Notes: generated from the sequence alone by a model not told the origin. A stretch of 19,456 nt of DNA from Coemansia sp. RSA 1804 (GCA_027578815.1 JANBTH010000358.1:1-19456), one strand, 5' to 3'; positions 7,476-15,943 are shown, counted from the first letter of the stretch. Program-made: numbers and translations.

Positions 7476-9554
7476 ATGAGCTTTGTCAGCGAACATTACA
7501 GCACGGTGTTTCGGGCGCTGGCCAGAGATGTGCAAGACAGAAGCGATAAGACTGCGTCGTTGGATGGCACTCGAGAATACTCGGCGGATGTAGCTATTGA
7601 CCTGGTCGATGTCAGAGACAAGCTTGCTAAGCGTGCTTTTGATCTTTCGACCCAGCTTCTAGTCACCCCAGACAGCATACAAAAGACTGTAGATGGTCCA
7701 TATCCGGACGACGGCTCTGAAAGCGAAGATGAAAGCAGTGAAAGCAAGACAGAAAACGATGGTGCTCTCAGACACCCAAATTCATTTTCTGGCAGAACTC
7801 CCTGCCCAGAAATGAGCTCTGTTGCCAGCGATCTCCAGCTTGTTGAACAGGCCATAAAGGGTCAGGATAATGCTCTGTTGCCACAACAGATGCAGCAAGA
7901 CATACGTATTGTCGTTCTGAGCTCTATATCAGCCATCCAAGCACATTCGATCAGCAGCCTTTTGGAATTGTCACTTCCGCTATCTGTTGATCTGGAGTAC
8001 TGGAGTGCCCAGGAGAGCAGCACGCTTTCTGTGATGCTGTATTTCATTCAGTCCTTTCCTCAGCGTCTGTATTTGTGGTTTATGCACACGACAGTTGCTT
8101 TGCTTGAATGTCCCGAGATCAACATCCGCAACTTGCGGGAACAGCTGTGTTCTGCTATGCCAAAGACGTTGTTGTTTCCGGATCTTGGGGCGGTAGATGC
8201 AGACAACCACAATACGCGAAGCAGACGTTCCAGACTGGCATTGTTCAGCATTCCGAAAAAGGTCAATATCATGAGCCTTACACGTCGTGAGATCCGCAAT
8301 AACCAGGCGCATATAGTTGAGTTCCAGGAAAAGCTAGCCTTGAGCATTGGACTACTCTCACAGACTACGTTAACTGCAAAAAATAGGTTTGCTTCAACGA
8401 CACGCAATGAGGCAAACCCCGGAGCATTACTTCAACAGATAGATAACGTTTTGTTGGGTTTAAATGCGGATGCTAGTGTCAAAGAGCTTCCATCCGAGAC
8501 TCTAGACTATAGTAACATTGCTGATGTGGTGCAGAAAGCAAAGTCTGTAGCGCTGCAAGTATGCAACATTCCATCTTCCATAGAAGAGAACATGTGTAAG
8601 TACCGCCGACCATCGCTTCTCAGTCGTTCTTGGCTTCCAGCTGTCTTTGCTCTCGCAGGCGCAAAGTATTTGTCTTCGTATGTCTACGGACACCAGGATG
8701 ATTTCAAAGAATGGACGGCTAGCGGACTGGTCACATTGCGCAACTATGTGATCCAGTACATACTTCAGCCCTTGCGCAGCGGTTATGAGACAATCCGCTA
8801 CGGAAAGCATACATATAACGTCTTTACGCAAGAATCGCTTGTTTCCGACTTTAAGTCGCTGGAGGATATGGTCTTGGCATTTGCCAAACGGTTCGGGACT
8901 GTTGACCCTGCCGAGATCAAAAGCCGAGTTGAAAGCGGCGATTTGTCAGACGTGATGCATGTATATGCCCAAGAGATGCAACAGCCACTCCGCAACGCGG
9001 TCTTTGGAGACCTTGTTCAGGCGATCCTCATACAGATCCAAAAGGTGAAAGTGGATGTGGGCCAAACAATGGCTGCGCTGGACAAGCTTCTCAAGTCAAA
9101 TGAGCTAAACTTTCTGCTATTGTCAACCGTTCCTGCAACCTTGTCCATATATGCTGGAGCAAGGTGGATATTGAGAAGACTGTCATGGCTAGCCGGTGGT
9201 AAAGAACGCAGCACAATCACCTCGATTCAATTGGTTGTCAGAGACATCGATCGGCTGCTAAACAACGCCTCTAACAGCACACGCAAGCATCCCTTGCAGA
9301 GCATGGCGACACAAGAGGCTGCCACACATGGTCGCATCATTTGCCTTACGCACTATCTAAGGCACCATGCACAGCGGCTTCCAAACACCGCAATGCCTGG
9401 TAGCATGCGCACAGGTGTTGGCTGGTGCTACTTTTTGCCACACACGCGTGCTTTGTTTATGGAGGACATACGAGACATTGAAAGCGTGTTTTTGACCAAC
9501 ATCCAGAAGCGAAACGTCATCGATAGAATGTATCGAACATTCCAATTTCTGTAA
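7476..9554 (+). CDS. NCA2: NCA2 family mitochondrial protein (nuclear control of ATPase 2)
   Basis: In yeast, Nca2 with Nca3 is needed for correct expression of the mitochondrial mRNA for ATP synthase subunits 6 and 8. This 692-residue product carries the family landmarks: the SRSWLPAVFALAGAKY membrane segment (384-399), SLEDMVLAFAKRFG (461-474), the highly typical block PLRNAVFGDLVQAILIQIQK (504-523) followed by VKVDVGQTMAALDKLLKSNELNF, a second hydrophobic segment (546-566) and the C-terminal FMEDIRDIES. The open frame begins at GTG 7335. ATGs at 7359, 7365 and 7371 would add a Phe/Leu-rich leader encoded by a T/C tract that looks like leader DNA, so ATG 7476 is preferred. An acidic Ser/Glu stretch (80-95) is probably a disordered loop. 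No introns. Family call strong; start moderate. Confidence 0.9.
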   Translation: MSFVSEHYSTVFRALARDVQDRSDKTASLDGTREYSADVAIDLVDVRDKLAKRAFDLSTQLLVTPDSIQKTVDGPYPDDGSESEDESSESKTENDGALRHPNSFSGRTPCPEMSSVASDLQLVEQAIKGQDNALLPQQMQQDIRIVVLSSISAIQAHSISSLLELSLPLSVDLEYWSAQESSTLSVMLYFIQSFPQRLYLWFMHTTVALLECPEINIRNLREQLCSAMPKTLLFPDLGAVDADNHNTRSRRSRLALFSIPKKVNIMSLTRREIRNNQAHIVEFQEKLALSIGLLSQTTLTAKNRFASTTRNEANPGALLQQIDNVLLGLNADASVKELPSETLDYSNIADVVQKAKSVALQVCNIPSSIEENMCKYRRPSLLSRSWLPAVFALAGAKYLSSYVYGHQDDFKEWTASGLVTLRNYVIQYILQPLRSGYETIRYGKHTYNVFTQESLVSDFKSLEDMVLAFAKRFGTVDPAEIKSRVESGDLSDVMHVYAQEMQQPLRNAVFGDLVQAILIQIQKVKVDVGQTMAALDKLLKSNELNFLLLSTVPATLSIYAGARWILRRLSWLAGGKERSTITSIQLVVRDIDRLLNNASNSTRKHPLQSMATQEAATHGRIICLTHYLRHHAQRLPNTAMPGSMRTGVGWCYFLPHTRALFMEDIRDIESVFLTNIQKRNVIDRMYRTFQFL

Positions 9555-10067
9555 TTCCATTTATCCTTAATGTATGTTCTAGAACAGCTGCGGCATAATC
9601 TTCAAAAGACCAGTTTTCCGCACATATTTGGAATCGGAATGCGTGCTTCATATAGGGAGCAAGCCATCATATATTTGGTTGTTTTTGTTTGTTATTTTGG
9701 GGAGACAATGAAGAAAACAAGCAGAATAATGCATACAGTGCATACAAAACATCCCCCCCAGAGCGGGCCAGAAGACAATGAACGCAATATTTGCTTGTAT
9801 TTTCGGTTGGAAAAATCAAGCCAGACACCGATATTTCCATTGTTCAATGAAACAATATACTGCATTCAGCTTTTCGTTTTGTTTTCTTGGCAGTGCTTGC
9901 CTGGGGTCCAGTCATAATCTACGCGCATGCTGAAGACTCAAGCTACAACTTTTGCCAGAGAAAATGCAAATAAAAGTCCAGATTTTTTCAAGGAGATACT
10001 TCCTTTTACATGGAAGTTTTGCAATTATATTATTGTTATTAGAGACTATTCGAATATTCCGGCGATA
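9555..10067. promoter_or_regulatory. NCA2-DUF229 intergenic region
   Basis: About 510 bp, AT-rich. No AATAAA appears close to the NCA2 stop; the first is at 9969-9974, over 400 nt downstream. The ORF at 9570-9917 has no recognisable domain and was not called. The in-frame stretch 9927-10067 could extend the DUF229 protein by 47 residues, but its AT-rich composition and the embedded AATAAA argue for leader sequence. Confidence 0.5.
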
Positions 10068-12263
10068 ATGCATTCTAAACACACAAAATCATATTCGGCA
10101 ACATCAAGGGAGACTAGCGACGATGTGTCTTCTAGCGAGCTTGGCTACGCACTCGAACAGCAAGGCAATAGGTGGCCAAAATACACTGGGACCAATGCTT
10201 TCGGTAGACTACTGAAAGTACAGATTATTGCTGGCCTGCCCAAATTGGCCCTGATATCTATGCTGCTTGTGATATTCACGATTTCGTATATTGCATCTCT
10301 TCAGGGTGGTACGCTTGTGTACATAAACGAACACCTTGGAATTATTGGTGCAGAGTTACTCATGTCGACACTGTCGCTGACAGCTGTGACAGTGTTGCTC
10401 TACGCAGGCCGTATGCGCAGTGCTACTCGACGAAACACGCTTTTTCTTATTCTTTGCACATTTATGGCGCTTTACGTATACGACCATGGCGAAAGGTTTG
10501 AAAAGCACGGGTTTTACAACATACTGGTGTTTTTGGCTATATACGTGCCGCTCAATCTGACACTGGGGCTGCTCTATGTGCTGTGGACAAACATCGACAA
10601 CTTTGTTGCCTACTTTGTTGTTGTTGTTCTCATTGGTAGCGTTACAGTATTTGCTTCTTTGGTTCATTACCGTGGTGAATTTGACCGCGGACTGTTTGGA
10701 AGGCTGCAGTACCTTCCTAGTGAATGCAATTGGGTAGGGCCAAACATTCCATTTGTTGATCTGCTTCCGGCCGGAACACAAAACTTTTGGGCTGGCTCAA
10801 TGCACTGCAAACCAGAACAGCACCATATCAATGCGACAATTGACAGACACGGTGCTCTTCACGTTAACTGTTCCGATAAGGAATCTCAAATACACATTGA
10901 GATCTTGCCTGATACAAGACAATGGCCGCTTTGGAGAAAGAGCATGTGGAACGTGTACAACACACAGGTGCTAAAAGGCATAAAGCAGATAGAATATATA
11001 CCAGGCGAGCCGGTTGTCCTGGATGAAGGCGCACAGGCTGTTGTTGTGCGGTGCGGATCAAGCAGTGCAATCGCCACACGCGTCAGTCCATCCATAGACA
11101 AGCTCACACTGTACACACCGCCAATGGAAAGCGATACCCGTATGAATCCGTCTACACATAAACTAACGACAGACTGGGTGGATGTCACCAACATTATGAT
11201 TCAAAACCAGTTTAAACGGCCTAACGTCATTTATCTAATGCTAGACGCCGTGTCGCACAGACAGTTTTACCGGCGTTTGCCCAAAAGCGCTAAAGCCCTA
11301 CGGGCACTGCATCGTCCTGGGTTGAACCAGCTAAACGAGCTGTATCGGTACCACTCAACGGGATTTAGCACCGACAACAACACAAAAGCAATGTACTTTG
11401 GCGAGATAACCCCTTCAAACCCCAATCCGCTTCCGATCTGGGCATACTACAGGGACCGCGGGTACGTGACAGCCCGGCTGGAAACAGGGTGCGACGACTG
11501 GGTCAAAGAGTATGCTGGACATTATTTCGAATCTCAGGACTACTCTGTTGGAAACCGAAGCCTGGATTACGAGCTCTCTTCGCCGTTCTGTATGCCAGAG
11601 TATTATCCGCGCACAGGCAATGCATTTGGAAACTTCAAGGGACCATACTCCATAGTTGCACGGTGTCTCTACGGACGGTACGTGCATGACTGGGCGTTTG
11701 ACTACTTGCATCAGCTTAGAAGCGAGCTGAGAAGAAAGGCGGCTAGCACAGAGCAGGGTTCTTCTAAAAATTCCCGCCCGTACATGATTACAGCGGCGTT
11801 TCTGGAGGGCCACGAGGGAACCGGAGAAGTACTTCGGACAATGGACGATGGGCTTGCTGCGTTTCTGGAGGATATTGGAGACTCGGGCGAGCTCGAGGAC
11901 ACCGTCTTTATTCTAGGATCCGACCACGGGCTGCACATGGGTATAAATTTTGCATTCCTTCAGAATGGACGCATCGAGCACCAGAACCCCTTCTTTGTGA
12001 TGTCGGTGCCAGAGCAGCTGTACCAGTTTGCGGAGAGCTTCCAGCATTACCACGGTTCTGAGAAGGGAATATCGCCATTTGCAGCCAACGAGCAGCGCCT
12101 GACCACACCGTTTGAGGTGTACCACACATTCCGGGCATTGGCTGACTGGCCCAAGGTAGATGGCGACAATTGGAAGCGGTCTCTCTTTGCTGCCCAGAAA
12201 GCAGGAAAGACATGCGACGAGGCTGGGGTCGGTGCAAATTTCTGTATGTGCAAAAAGCAATAG
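10068..12263 (+). CDS. DUF229-type alkaline-phosphatase-superfamily membrane protein
   Basis: This 731-residue protein has a hydrophilic N terminus, five predicted membrane helices (about 58-78, 92-112, 123-139, 149-173, 179-201) and a large C-terminal domain of the DUF229 family, related to sulfatases and alkaline phosphatases. Family landmarks are NVIYLMLDAVS (386-396, likely metal ligand D393), the TGFSTDNNTKAMYFGE block (431-446, with T439 a candidate nucleophile), FLEGHEGTGE (578-587, H582) and GSDHG (617-621, D619 and H620). The metal-site residues appear present, so it may be an active phosphatase, sulfatase or phosphotransferase facing a lumen or the outside. The substrate is unknown. 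Related membrane enzymes include the GPI ethanolamine phosphate transferases, but this is not one. ATG 9927 would add 47 residues; 10068 is preferred. Confidence 0.85.
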   Translation: MHSKHTKSYSATSRETSDDVSSSELGYALEQQGNRWPKYTGTNAFGRLLKVQIIAGLPKLALISMLLVIFTISYIASLQGGTLVYINEHLGIIGAELLMSTLSLTAVTVLLYAGRMRSATRRNTLFLILCTFMALYVYDHGERFEKHGFYNILVFLAIYVPLNLTLGLLYVLWTNIDNFVAYFVVVVLIGSVTVFASLVHYRGEFDRGLFGRLQYLPSECNWVGPNIPFVDLLPAGTQNFWAGSMHCKPEQHHINATIDRHGALHVNCSDKESQIHIEILPDTRQWPLWRKSMWNVYNTQVLKGIKQIEYIPGEPVVLDEGAQAVVVRCGSSSAIATRVSPSIDKLTLYTPPMESDTRMNPSTHKLTTDWVDVTNIMIQNQFKRPNVIYLMLDAVSHRQFYRRLPKSAKALRALHRPGLNQLNELYRYHSTGFSTDNNTKAMYFGEITPSNPNPLPIWAYYRDRGYVTARLETGCDDWVKEYAGHYFESQDYSVGNRSLDYELSSPFCMPEYYPRTGNAFGNFKGPYSIVARCLYGRYVHDWAFDYLHQLRSELRRKAASTEQGSSKNSRPYMITAAFLEGHEGTGEVLRTMDDGLAAFLEDIGDSGELEDTVFILGSDHGLHMGINFAFLQNGRIEHQNPFFVMSVPEQLYQFAESFQHYHGSEKGISPFAANEQRLTTPFEVYHTFRALADWPKVDGDNWKRSLFAAQKAGKTCDEAGVGANFCMCKKQ

Positions 12264-12541
12264 TCGTAAAGCATGGGTTTGTTATTATCTTCTAAATCTA
12301 AATCTCCTAGCATTGCATCGACCTACAGAATTATATTAATTATCTGGGCAGAGGTTGTATTCATTTTCTCTTTCAAACAATTGCCTATTATTGTTGTTGT
12401 TATTGTCGCTGTTGCTGTGGGCATTGTCTTGCTAATATTTGTTTTGGCTGTCACGCGATTTCTCTATCCAAATGATCGTGTTTGTTCAGCAAAAAATGCC
12501 CGGAATGCTGCTGACAATAGGCCGGATTATTATTTTTCGAA

Positions 12542-12547
12542 AATAAA
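12542..12547 (+). terminator. AATAAA candidate polyadenylation signal of the DUF229 gene
   Basis: A canonical AATAAA lies 279 nt after the DUF229 stop. A second copy at 12721-12726 is an alternative. Use is inferred. Confidence 0.4.
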
Positions 12548-13122
12548 AAGCACAAATGCTCTACTTCAACGTCAATCAGCTGTGCTACTGTTGTTCAAAA
12601 AATGAGAATGAGAATGAAACATTGTGAGCTTCATGCGCCTCAAAGAGTTACTGGTAATTAGCAAACGCATGCGTGCAAATTAAAAGTAATGGCATTCAAT
12701 GTACTTGAGCGCTTCTAATGAATAAACAAACATTGCATTTAACCGTATAAAACAAACAAAGAACGCTTCTTTCTTCGCTACAACCGATAAAGAGCTGATG
12801 TGGCTGGCTGCTAAAGTCTGTTTGAGAAAAACGAAAAGATAAAAAGCTTATTTGTCATTCTTCATCTATCTGAGCAATGTAGGTGGATTATTCCACTTGC
12901 TTTCATTAGACTTGAGTTTTTTTTTTATTTTGCTCGCAATGGCTCACAAGGCTTTTTGAGGGAGGGGAAGATGGGCGAGATAAAGAAACAAATGTCAATG
13001 CAATTGTTTTTCGTCTCTTTGATAGCGTAGTTGTGTGTACGGTACTTTGCCATGCCAAGGCATTTTCAGACCGTTTTCCTAGCGGTCCGGACCAGTGGCC
13101 TGAAAAAAGGAAAACAGGAACC

Positions 13123-13130
13123 TATATAAA
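13123..13130 (+). promoter_or_regulatory. TATA box of the 7TM gene
   Basis: TATATAAA matches the fungal TATA consensus and lies 224 nt before the start codon, followed by a C-rich stretch and a pyrimidine-rich leader. A second weaker TATAAA occurs at 13250-13255. A leader of roughly 150-190 nt is inferred. Confidence 0.5.
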
Positions 13131-13353
13131 CCAAAGGACGGTTGCTCCCCCCGCGCAATACTGACTTTTAGAAAAATAATATCCATCATTCTTTCGTTAA
13201 AAACTAGACACACCATCCAGTTTCTCTAGCCTGGCATTCTTTAAAGACGGTATAAATCTAGTTTCCGTGCATTTCACCTCCATCTCCACACTTTAGTTTC
13301 TCTTCATCGTTCCATTCCAAAAAATATCCTTACCTCCACAACGCAGAGCTATA

Positions 13354-14619
13354 ATGTCAACCACACTGCTTTACAGCAACGATGCTGTGCCTGTTGTTAG
13401 CGGGAATTTGCAGACAATAATCACAAGTCTTAACATAACATCGACAATAACAAGCGCCGTGACCGTAGCGCTTGCACTGCTTTGCCAAACACGGGTGTAC
13501 ACCACGCGCAACAACAAGCTACGCAGCCGCGTGGTGATGGCGCTTTCAATATCAGCAGCCTGCCAATCGATTGCACAGCTTGTGCTGACGGGACAAGCCA
13601 AGCACCAGACGAACTTTCTGGGCACGAGAATGCTGGTGTTTGTGGCGTCTTTCTCAACAGTACTCAACAGCCTTTTGGTGGCAAGCGCAATCTCGATAGA
13701 CGCAGCCATACGGTACGGACTGCGCAGTTTTCAATTGGCATTGAAGTTGGGCAACTACTACGAGGTGTTTTGCATTGTGCTAGCATTGGCGGTCAGCCAG
13801 CCCATTCTCTATCTGTTTGGGGAGTTTGTATGGACGGGTAGTGCAATAGTGGTGGCCATTGACAGAACGGCGTTTACGGTGGCCGTGTGGATGGTTGAGT
13901 CGGCGTGGGTGGCGCTCTCACTAAGCGTGTCGTTTGTTGCCACGGTGTTTGCGTTGGTGAAGGCAAGAAAAATAGCAAAGTACACGGGAAACAGCACAAA
14001 GATGGCATTTAGGTCGGTCCTCGGGTCAGCAGCAACCATTAAGGGCCACGTCGGCATCTCAGTCCTTTACTCTGCTGTAATATCAGGGTGCTTTATCTGG
14101 AAGCTGGCGTTTCGGGCTGAAGGGTCGCAGTCGCAGTGGCTTCTGTCGGCATCGTGTATCGGCGAAGCACTGCAGGGAATTCTTATCCTTGTGGCATTCG
14201 TTGTGGACATGGCAACAAACATCATTCCCGAGCGGCGAGTGGAGTGGCTTAATGCATCAACAGTGTTTGTAGCCAACGCCGGGGAAAACAAAAAGCTAGA
14301 CATGTCCAGCAACAGCAGCAGCAGCTTTCGGCTGGAGAGCACGAGCAGCGGCGGCAGCAGCGAGAGCTTCACTGGCTGGCGCCAAACGCAGTTCATTGAA
14401 TGGCAGCACATGGGCAACTCCCACCAACAGAACTATGAGAAGAATGCACCGTCGGACGAGGACATCAAGCTGTGGACCAAGGAGATCCAGCGGTGTCACC
14501 TCAAGCCAGAAACGTGCTTCTACGAGGGCGATGACAGCAGTGTATCGGACCTGTCGTCAATCGACAGCGTGCCAAGCCGGTATTCGGGTTCTGTGGTTCT
14601 ATACCCGCTCACCAACTAA
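13354..14619 (+). CDS. Putative seven-transmembrane receptor-like protein
   Basis: This 421-residue protein has seven evenly spaced hydrophobic helices (about 21-43, 58-78, 91-115, 135-156, 174-202, 231-253, 262-289), a short outside N terminus and a 130-residue hydrophilic C-terminal tail rich in Ser, Thr and acids. That layout is typical of G-protein-coupled receptors. Helix 3 runs into ISIDAAIRYGL, loosely like the D/E-R-Y end of receptor helix 3. Helix 7 contains ALQGILILVAF, reminiscent of the LQG motif in helix 7 of Git3/cAMP-receptor-like families. The tail carries Ser runs (319-324) and DDSSVSDLSSIDS (393-405), plausible kinase sites. No family assignment is certain, so ligand and partner are unknown. 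The upstream region has a TATA box and dyad-rich promoter. A transporter or other 7TM protein remains possible. Confidence 0.65.
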   Translation: MSTTLLYSNDAVPVVSGNLQTIITSLNITSTITSAVTVALALLCQTRVYTTRNNKLRSRVVMALSISAACQSIAQLVLTGQAKHQTNFLGTRMLVFVASFSTVLNSLLVASAISIDAAIRYGLRSFQLALKLGNYYEVFCIVLALAVSQPILYLFGEFVWTGSAIVVAIDRTAFTVAVWMVESAWVALSLSVSFVATVFALVKARKIAKYTGNSTKMAFRSVLGSAATIKGHVGISVLYSAVISGCFIWKLAFRAEGSQSQWLLSASCIGEALQGILILVAFVVDMATNIIPERRVEWLNASTVFVANAGENKKLDMSSNSSSSFRLESTSSGGSSESFTGWRQTQFIEWQHMGNSHQQNYEKNAPSDEDIKLWTKEIQRCHLKPETCFYEGDDSSVSDLSSIDSVPSRYSGSVVLYPLTN

Positions 14620-14709
14620 GCCGAGTCAACATTCCGGGGACGTTTGTCTGTATGTTTTTGATATTTCTGTGTAATACGCTAGTTCGTGCGTCCTGTGTTC
14701 TGTAGAGCA

Positions 14710-14715
14710 AATAAA
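14710..14715 (+). terminator. AATAAA polyadenylation signal of the 7TM gene
   Basis: A canonical AATAAA lies 91 nt after the stop codon, followed by AT-rich sequence. Its position is typical for a fungal 3' end. Use is inferred. Confidence 0.55.
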
Positions 14716-15110
14716 ATAATCACTAGCATTAGCAAATAGAACATGGATGTCACATGACACAGAAATGGCTGTGGAAACCGAACCGAGCCGATCTTGAAAA
14801 TTTTTTGGCTTGATCGGATCATTGCCATTTTTCTTGCACAGTTCCAAAAGGCAAAAAACAAGAGGATTTTATGAGGCAAAACTTTCCGTTCTCTGTTCCT
14901 CCACAAAATAAACCTGGTTAATTTGCCTGTTGTTTCTGGACATTGAAGCTTATTTATACTTGACAAAAGACAAAAGGGAGCGCGGTAGACCAGCACAGAA
15001 CAGCCAGCGCTTGTTATATTCATTTGTACCATATTCGGCTGGCAAGGCAGTGGAGGAAGAGCAAGCAAGCAAGCACGCGCATACGTACGTACATAACTGA
15101 GCAAAAAGGA
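14716..15110. promoter_or_regulatory. GAR1 promoter and leader region
   Basis: About 395 bp. It contains an RRPE-like TGAAAATTTTTT (14795-14806) set inside the inverted repeat CCGATC/GATCGG (14788-14793 and 14812-14817). Nearer the gene are short repeats in the leader: GCAA-type tetramers (about 15058-15073) and the perfect palindrome TACGTACGTA (15082-15091). Confidence 0.55.
14795..14806 (+). promoter_or_regulatory. RRPE-like element upstream of GAR1
   Basis: TGAAAATTTTTT is close to the yeast ribosomal RNA processing element TGAAAAATTTT. It lies about 305 bp before the start of a bona fide ribosome-biogenesis gene, the class in which this element is known to be enriched. No PAC (GATGAG) partner was seen nearby. 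The flanking CCGATC/GATCGG repeats make a 30-bp dyad. Function is inferred from yeast. Confidence 0.45.
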
Positions 15111-15770
15111 ATGTCGCGAGGAGGATTCGGAGGACGCGGAGGAGGGCGCGGTAGAGGCGGGTTTGGCGGAGGGCGCGGCGGCGGATCGCGCGGAGGATTT
15201 GGCGGAGGCAGCTACGGGCCGCCCGACAGCGTGCTGGAAGCAGGAGCGTTCATGCACTCGTGCGAGGGCGAGATGGTGTGCCAGCTAACAAACACAAAGG
15301 TGCCGTACTTCAATGCGCCGATCTACCTGGAGAACAAGACGCAGATTGGCAAAGTGGACGAGATTCTGGGACCCATTAACAAGGTGTTCTTCACGGTCAA
15401 GATGCAGGAGGGCGTTATCTCGGACTCGTTCAAGGTGTCCGATAAGGTGTTCATTGCGCCCGATAAGCTGCTTCCCCTGGAAAGGTTCCTGCCCAAGCCC
15501 AAGCCCGTGGGCAAGGTTGTCAAGCGCAACCCTGCTGCGTCCGCTGGGCGTGGCGGCGCAAGGGGCGGACGCGGTGGCTCGCGCGGCGGTTTCGGCGGCG
15601 GCAGCCGTGGGCGCGGAGGGTTTGGCGGAGGCAGTCGTGGAGGCAGCCGCGGTGGAGGATTCAGCGGAGGCAGTCGCGGAGGCAGCCGTGGCGGGTTTGG
15701 CGGCGGCCGCGGGGGCGGATCGCGCGGAGGGTTTGGCGGTGGGCGTGGGCGTGGGCGTGGCGGGTACTGA
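15111..15770 (+). CDS. GAR1: H/ACA ribonucleoprotein complex subunit GAR1
   Basis: Gar1 binds the Cbf5/dyskerin pseudouridine synthase in nucleolar H/ACA snoRNPs and supports rRNA pseudouridylation and processing. The 219-residue product has the classic layout: an N-terminal Gly/Arg-rich domain (1-34), the conserved beta-barrel core (about 36-133), and a long C-terminal Gly/Arg-rich domain (146-219). Core hallmarks are MVCQLTNTKVPYFNAPIYLE (55-74), GKVDEILGPIN (80-90) and KVFIAPDKLLPLERFLP (112-128). The frame is open upstream to a TTG at 15024, but ATG 15111 is the first ATG, directly before SRGGFGG. The Gly/Arg repeats are likely arginine-methylated, as in yeast and animals. The gene converges on the TMEM42-like gene. 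Confidence 0.98.
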   Translation: MSRGGFGGRGGGRGRGGFGGGRGGGSRGGFGGGSYGPPDSVLEAGAFMHSCEGEMVCQLTNTKVPYFNAPIYLENKTQIGKVDEILGPINKVFFTVKMQEGVISDSFKVSDKVFIAPDKLLPLERFLPKPKPVGKVVKRNPAASAGRGGARGGRGGSRGGFGGGSRGRGGFGGGSRGGSRGGGFSGGSRGGSRGGFGGGRGGGSRGGFGGGRGRGRGGY

Positions 15771-15943
15771 AGCTGCTGTGCTTGCCTTTTTTTCAAAGTT
15801 TTCTACATTAATCCATTCCACTATCCTGCAAAAGAGAAAAAAATACGAAAGTGAACCCCCCGGAATGGGATCAGAAAAGGAAGATAGCAGGCAAGCGCTT
15901 TAAGGCGTCTGGCTGTGGTGGTTGGCAGAGGCAATCCAGCTGC
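15771..15943. other. Convergent 3' region (GAR1 / TMEM42-like)
   Basis: Only 173 bp separate the two stop codons, so the two 3' ends must share or overlap this space. No AATAAA is seen on either strand; an A-rich run at about 15834-15842 is the nearest candidate on the GAR1 strand. Confidence 0.5.

Larger units (their letters stand above)
12264..13353. promoter_or_regulatory. DUF229-7TM intergenic region
   Basis: The left half should hold the DUF229 3' UTR, with AATAAA at 12542-12547 and 12721-12726. A 110-codon ORF (12273-12605) begins 10 nt after the DUF229 stop and has one hydrophobic stretch encoded by TTG-like triplets; it is not called as a gene. The right half is the promoter and leader of the 7TM gene: several dyads (13052-13115), TATATAAA (13123-13130) and a pyrimidine-rich leader (about 13260-13345). 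Confidence 0.55.

Noticed and set aside
4802..9554. PPOX and NCA2 as a mitochondrial gene cluster
   Set aside because: They are two unrelated mitochondrial genes separated by almost 1 kb; adjacency alone is not evidence of a functional cluster in a fungus.
9570..9917. 115-codon ORF between NCA2 and DUF229
   Set aside because: It shows no recognisable domain and AT-rich intergenic composition, and it falls in the expected 3' UTR and promoter space.
9927..10067. 47-residue N-terminal extension of the DUF229 protein
   Set aside because: It is AT-rich with an embedded AATAAA and no conserved feature; ATG 10068 is preferred, though the longer form cannot be excluded.
15323..15796. Proline-rich minus-strand ORF
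   Set aside because: It is the reverse complement of GAR1's Gly/Arg codons, which reads as Pro/Arg repeats.
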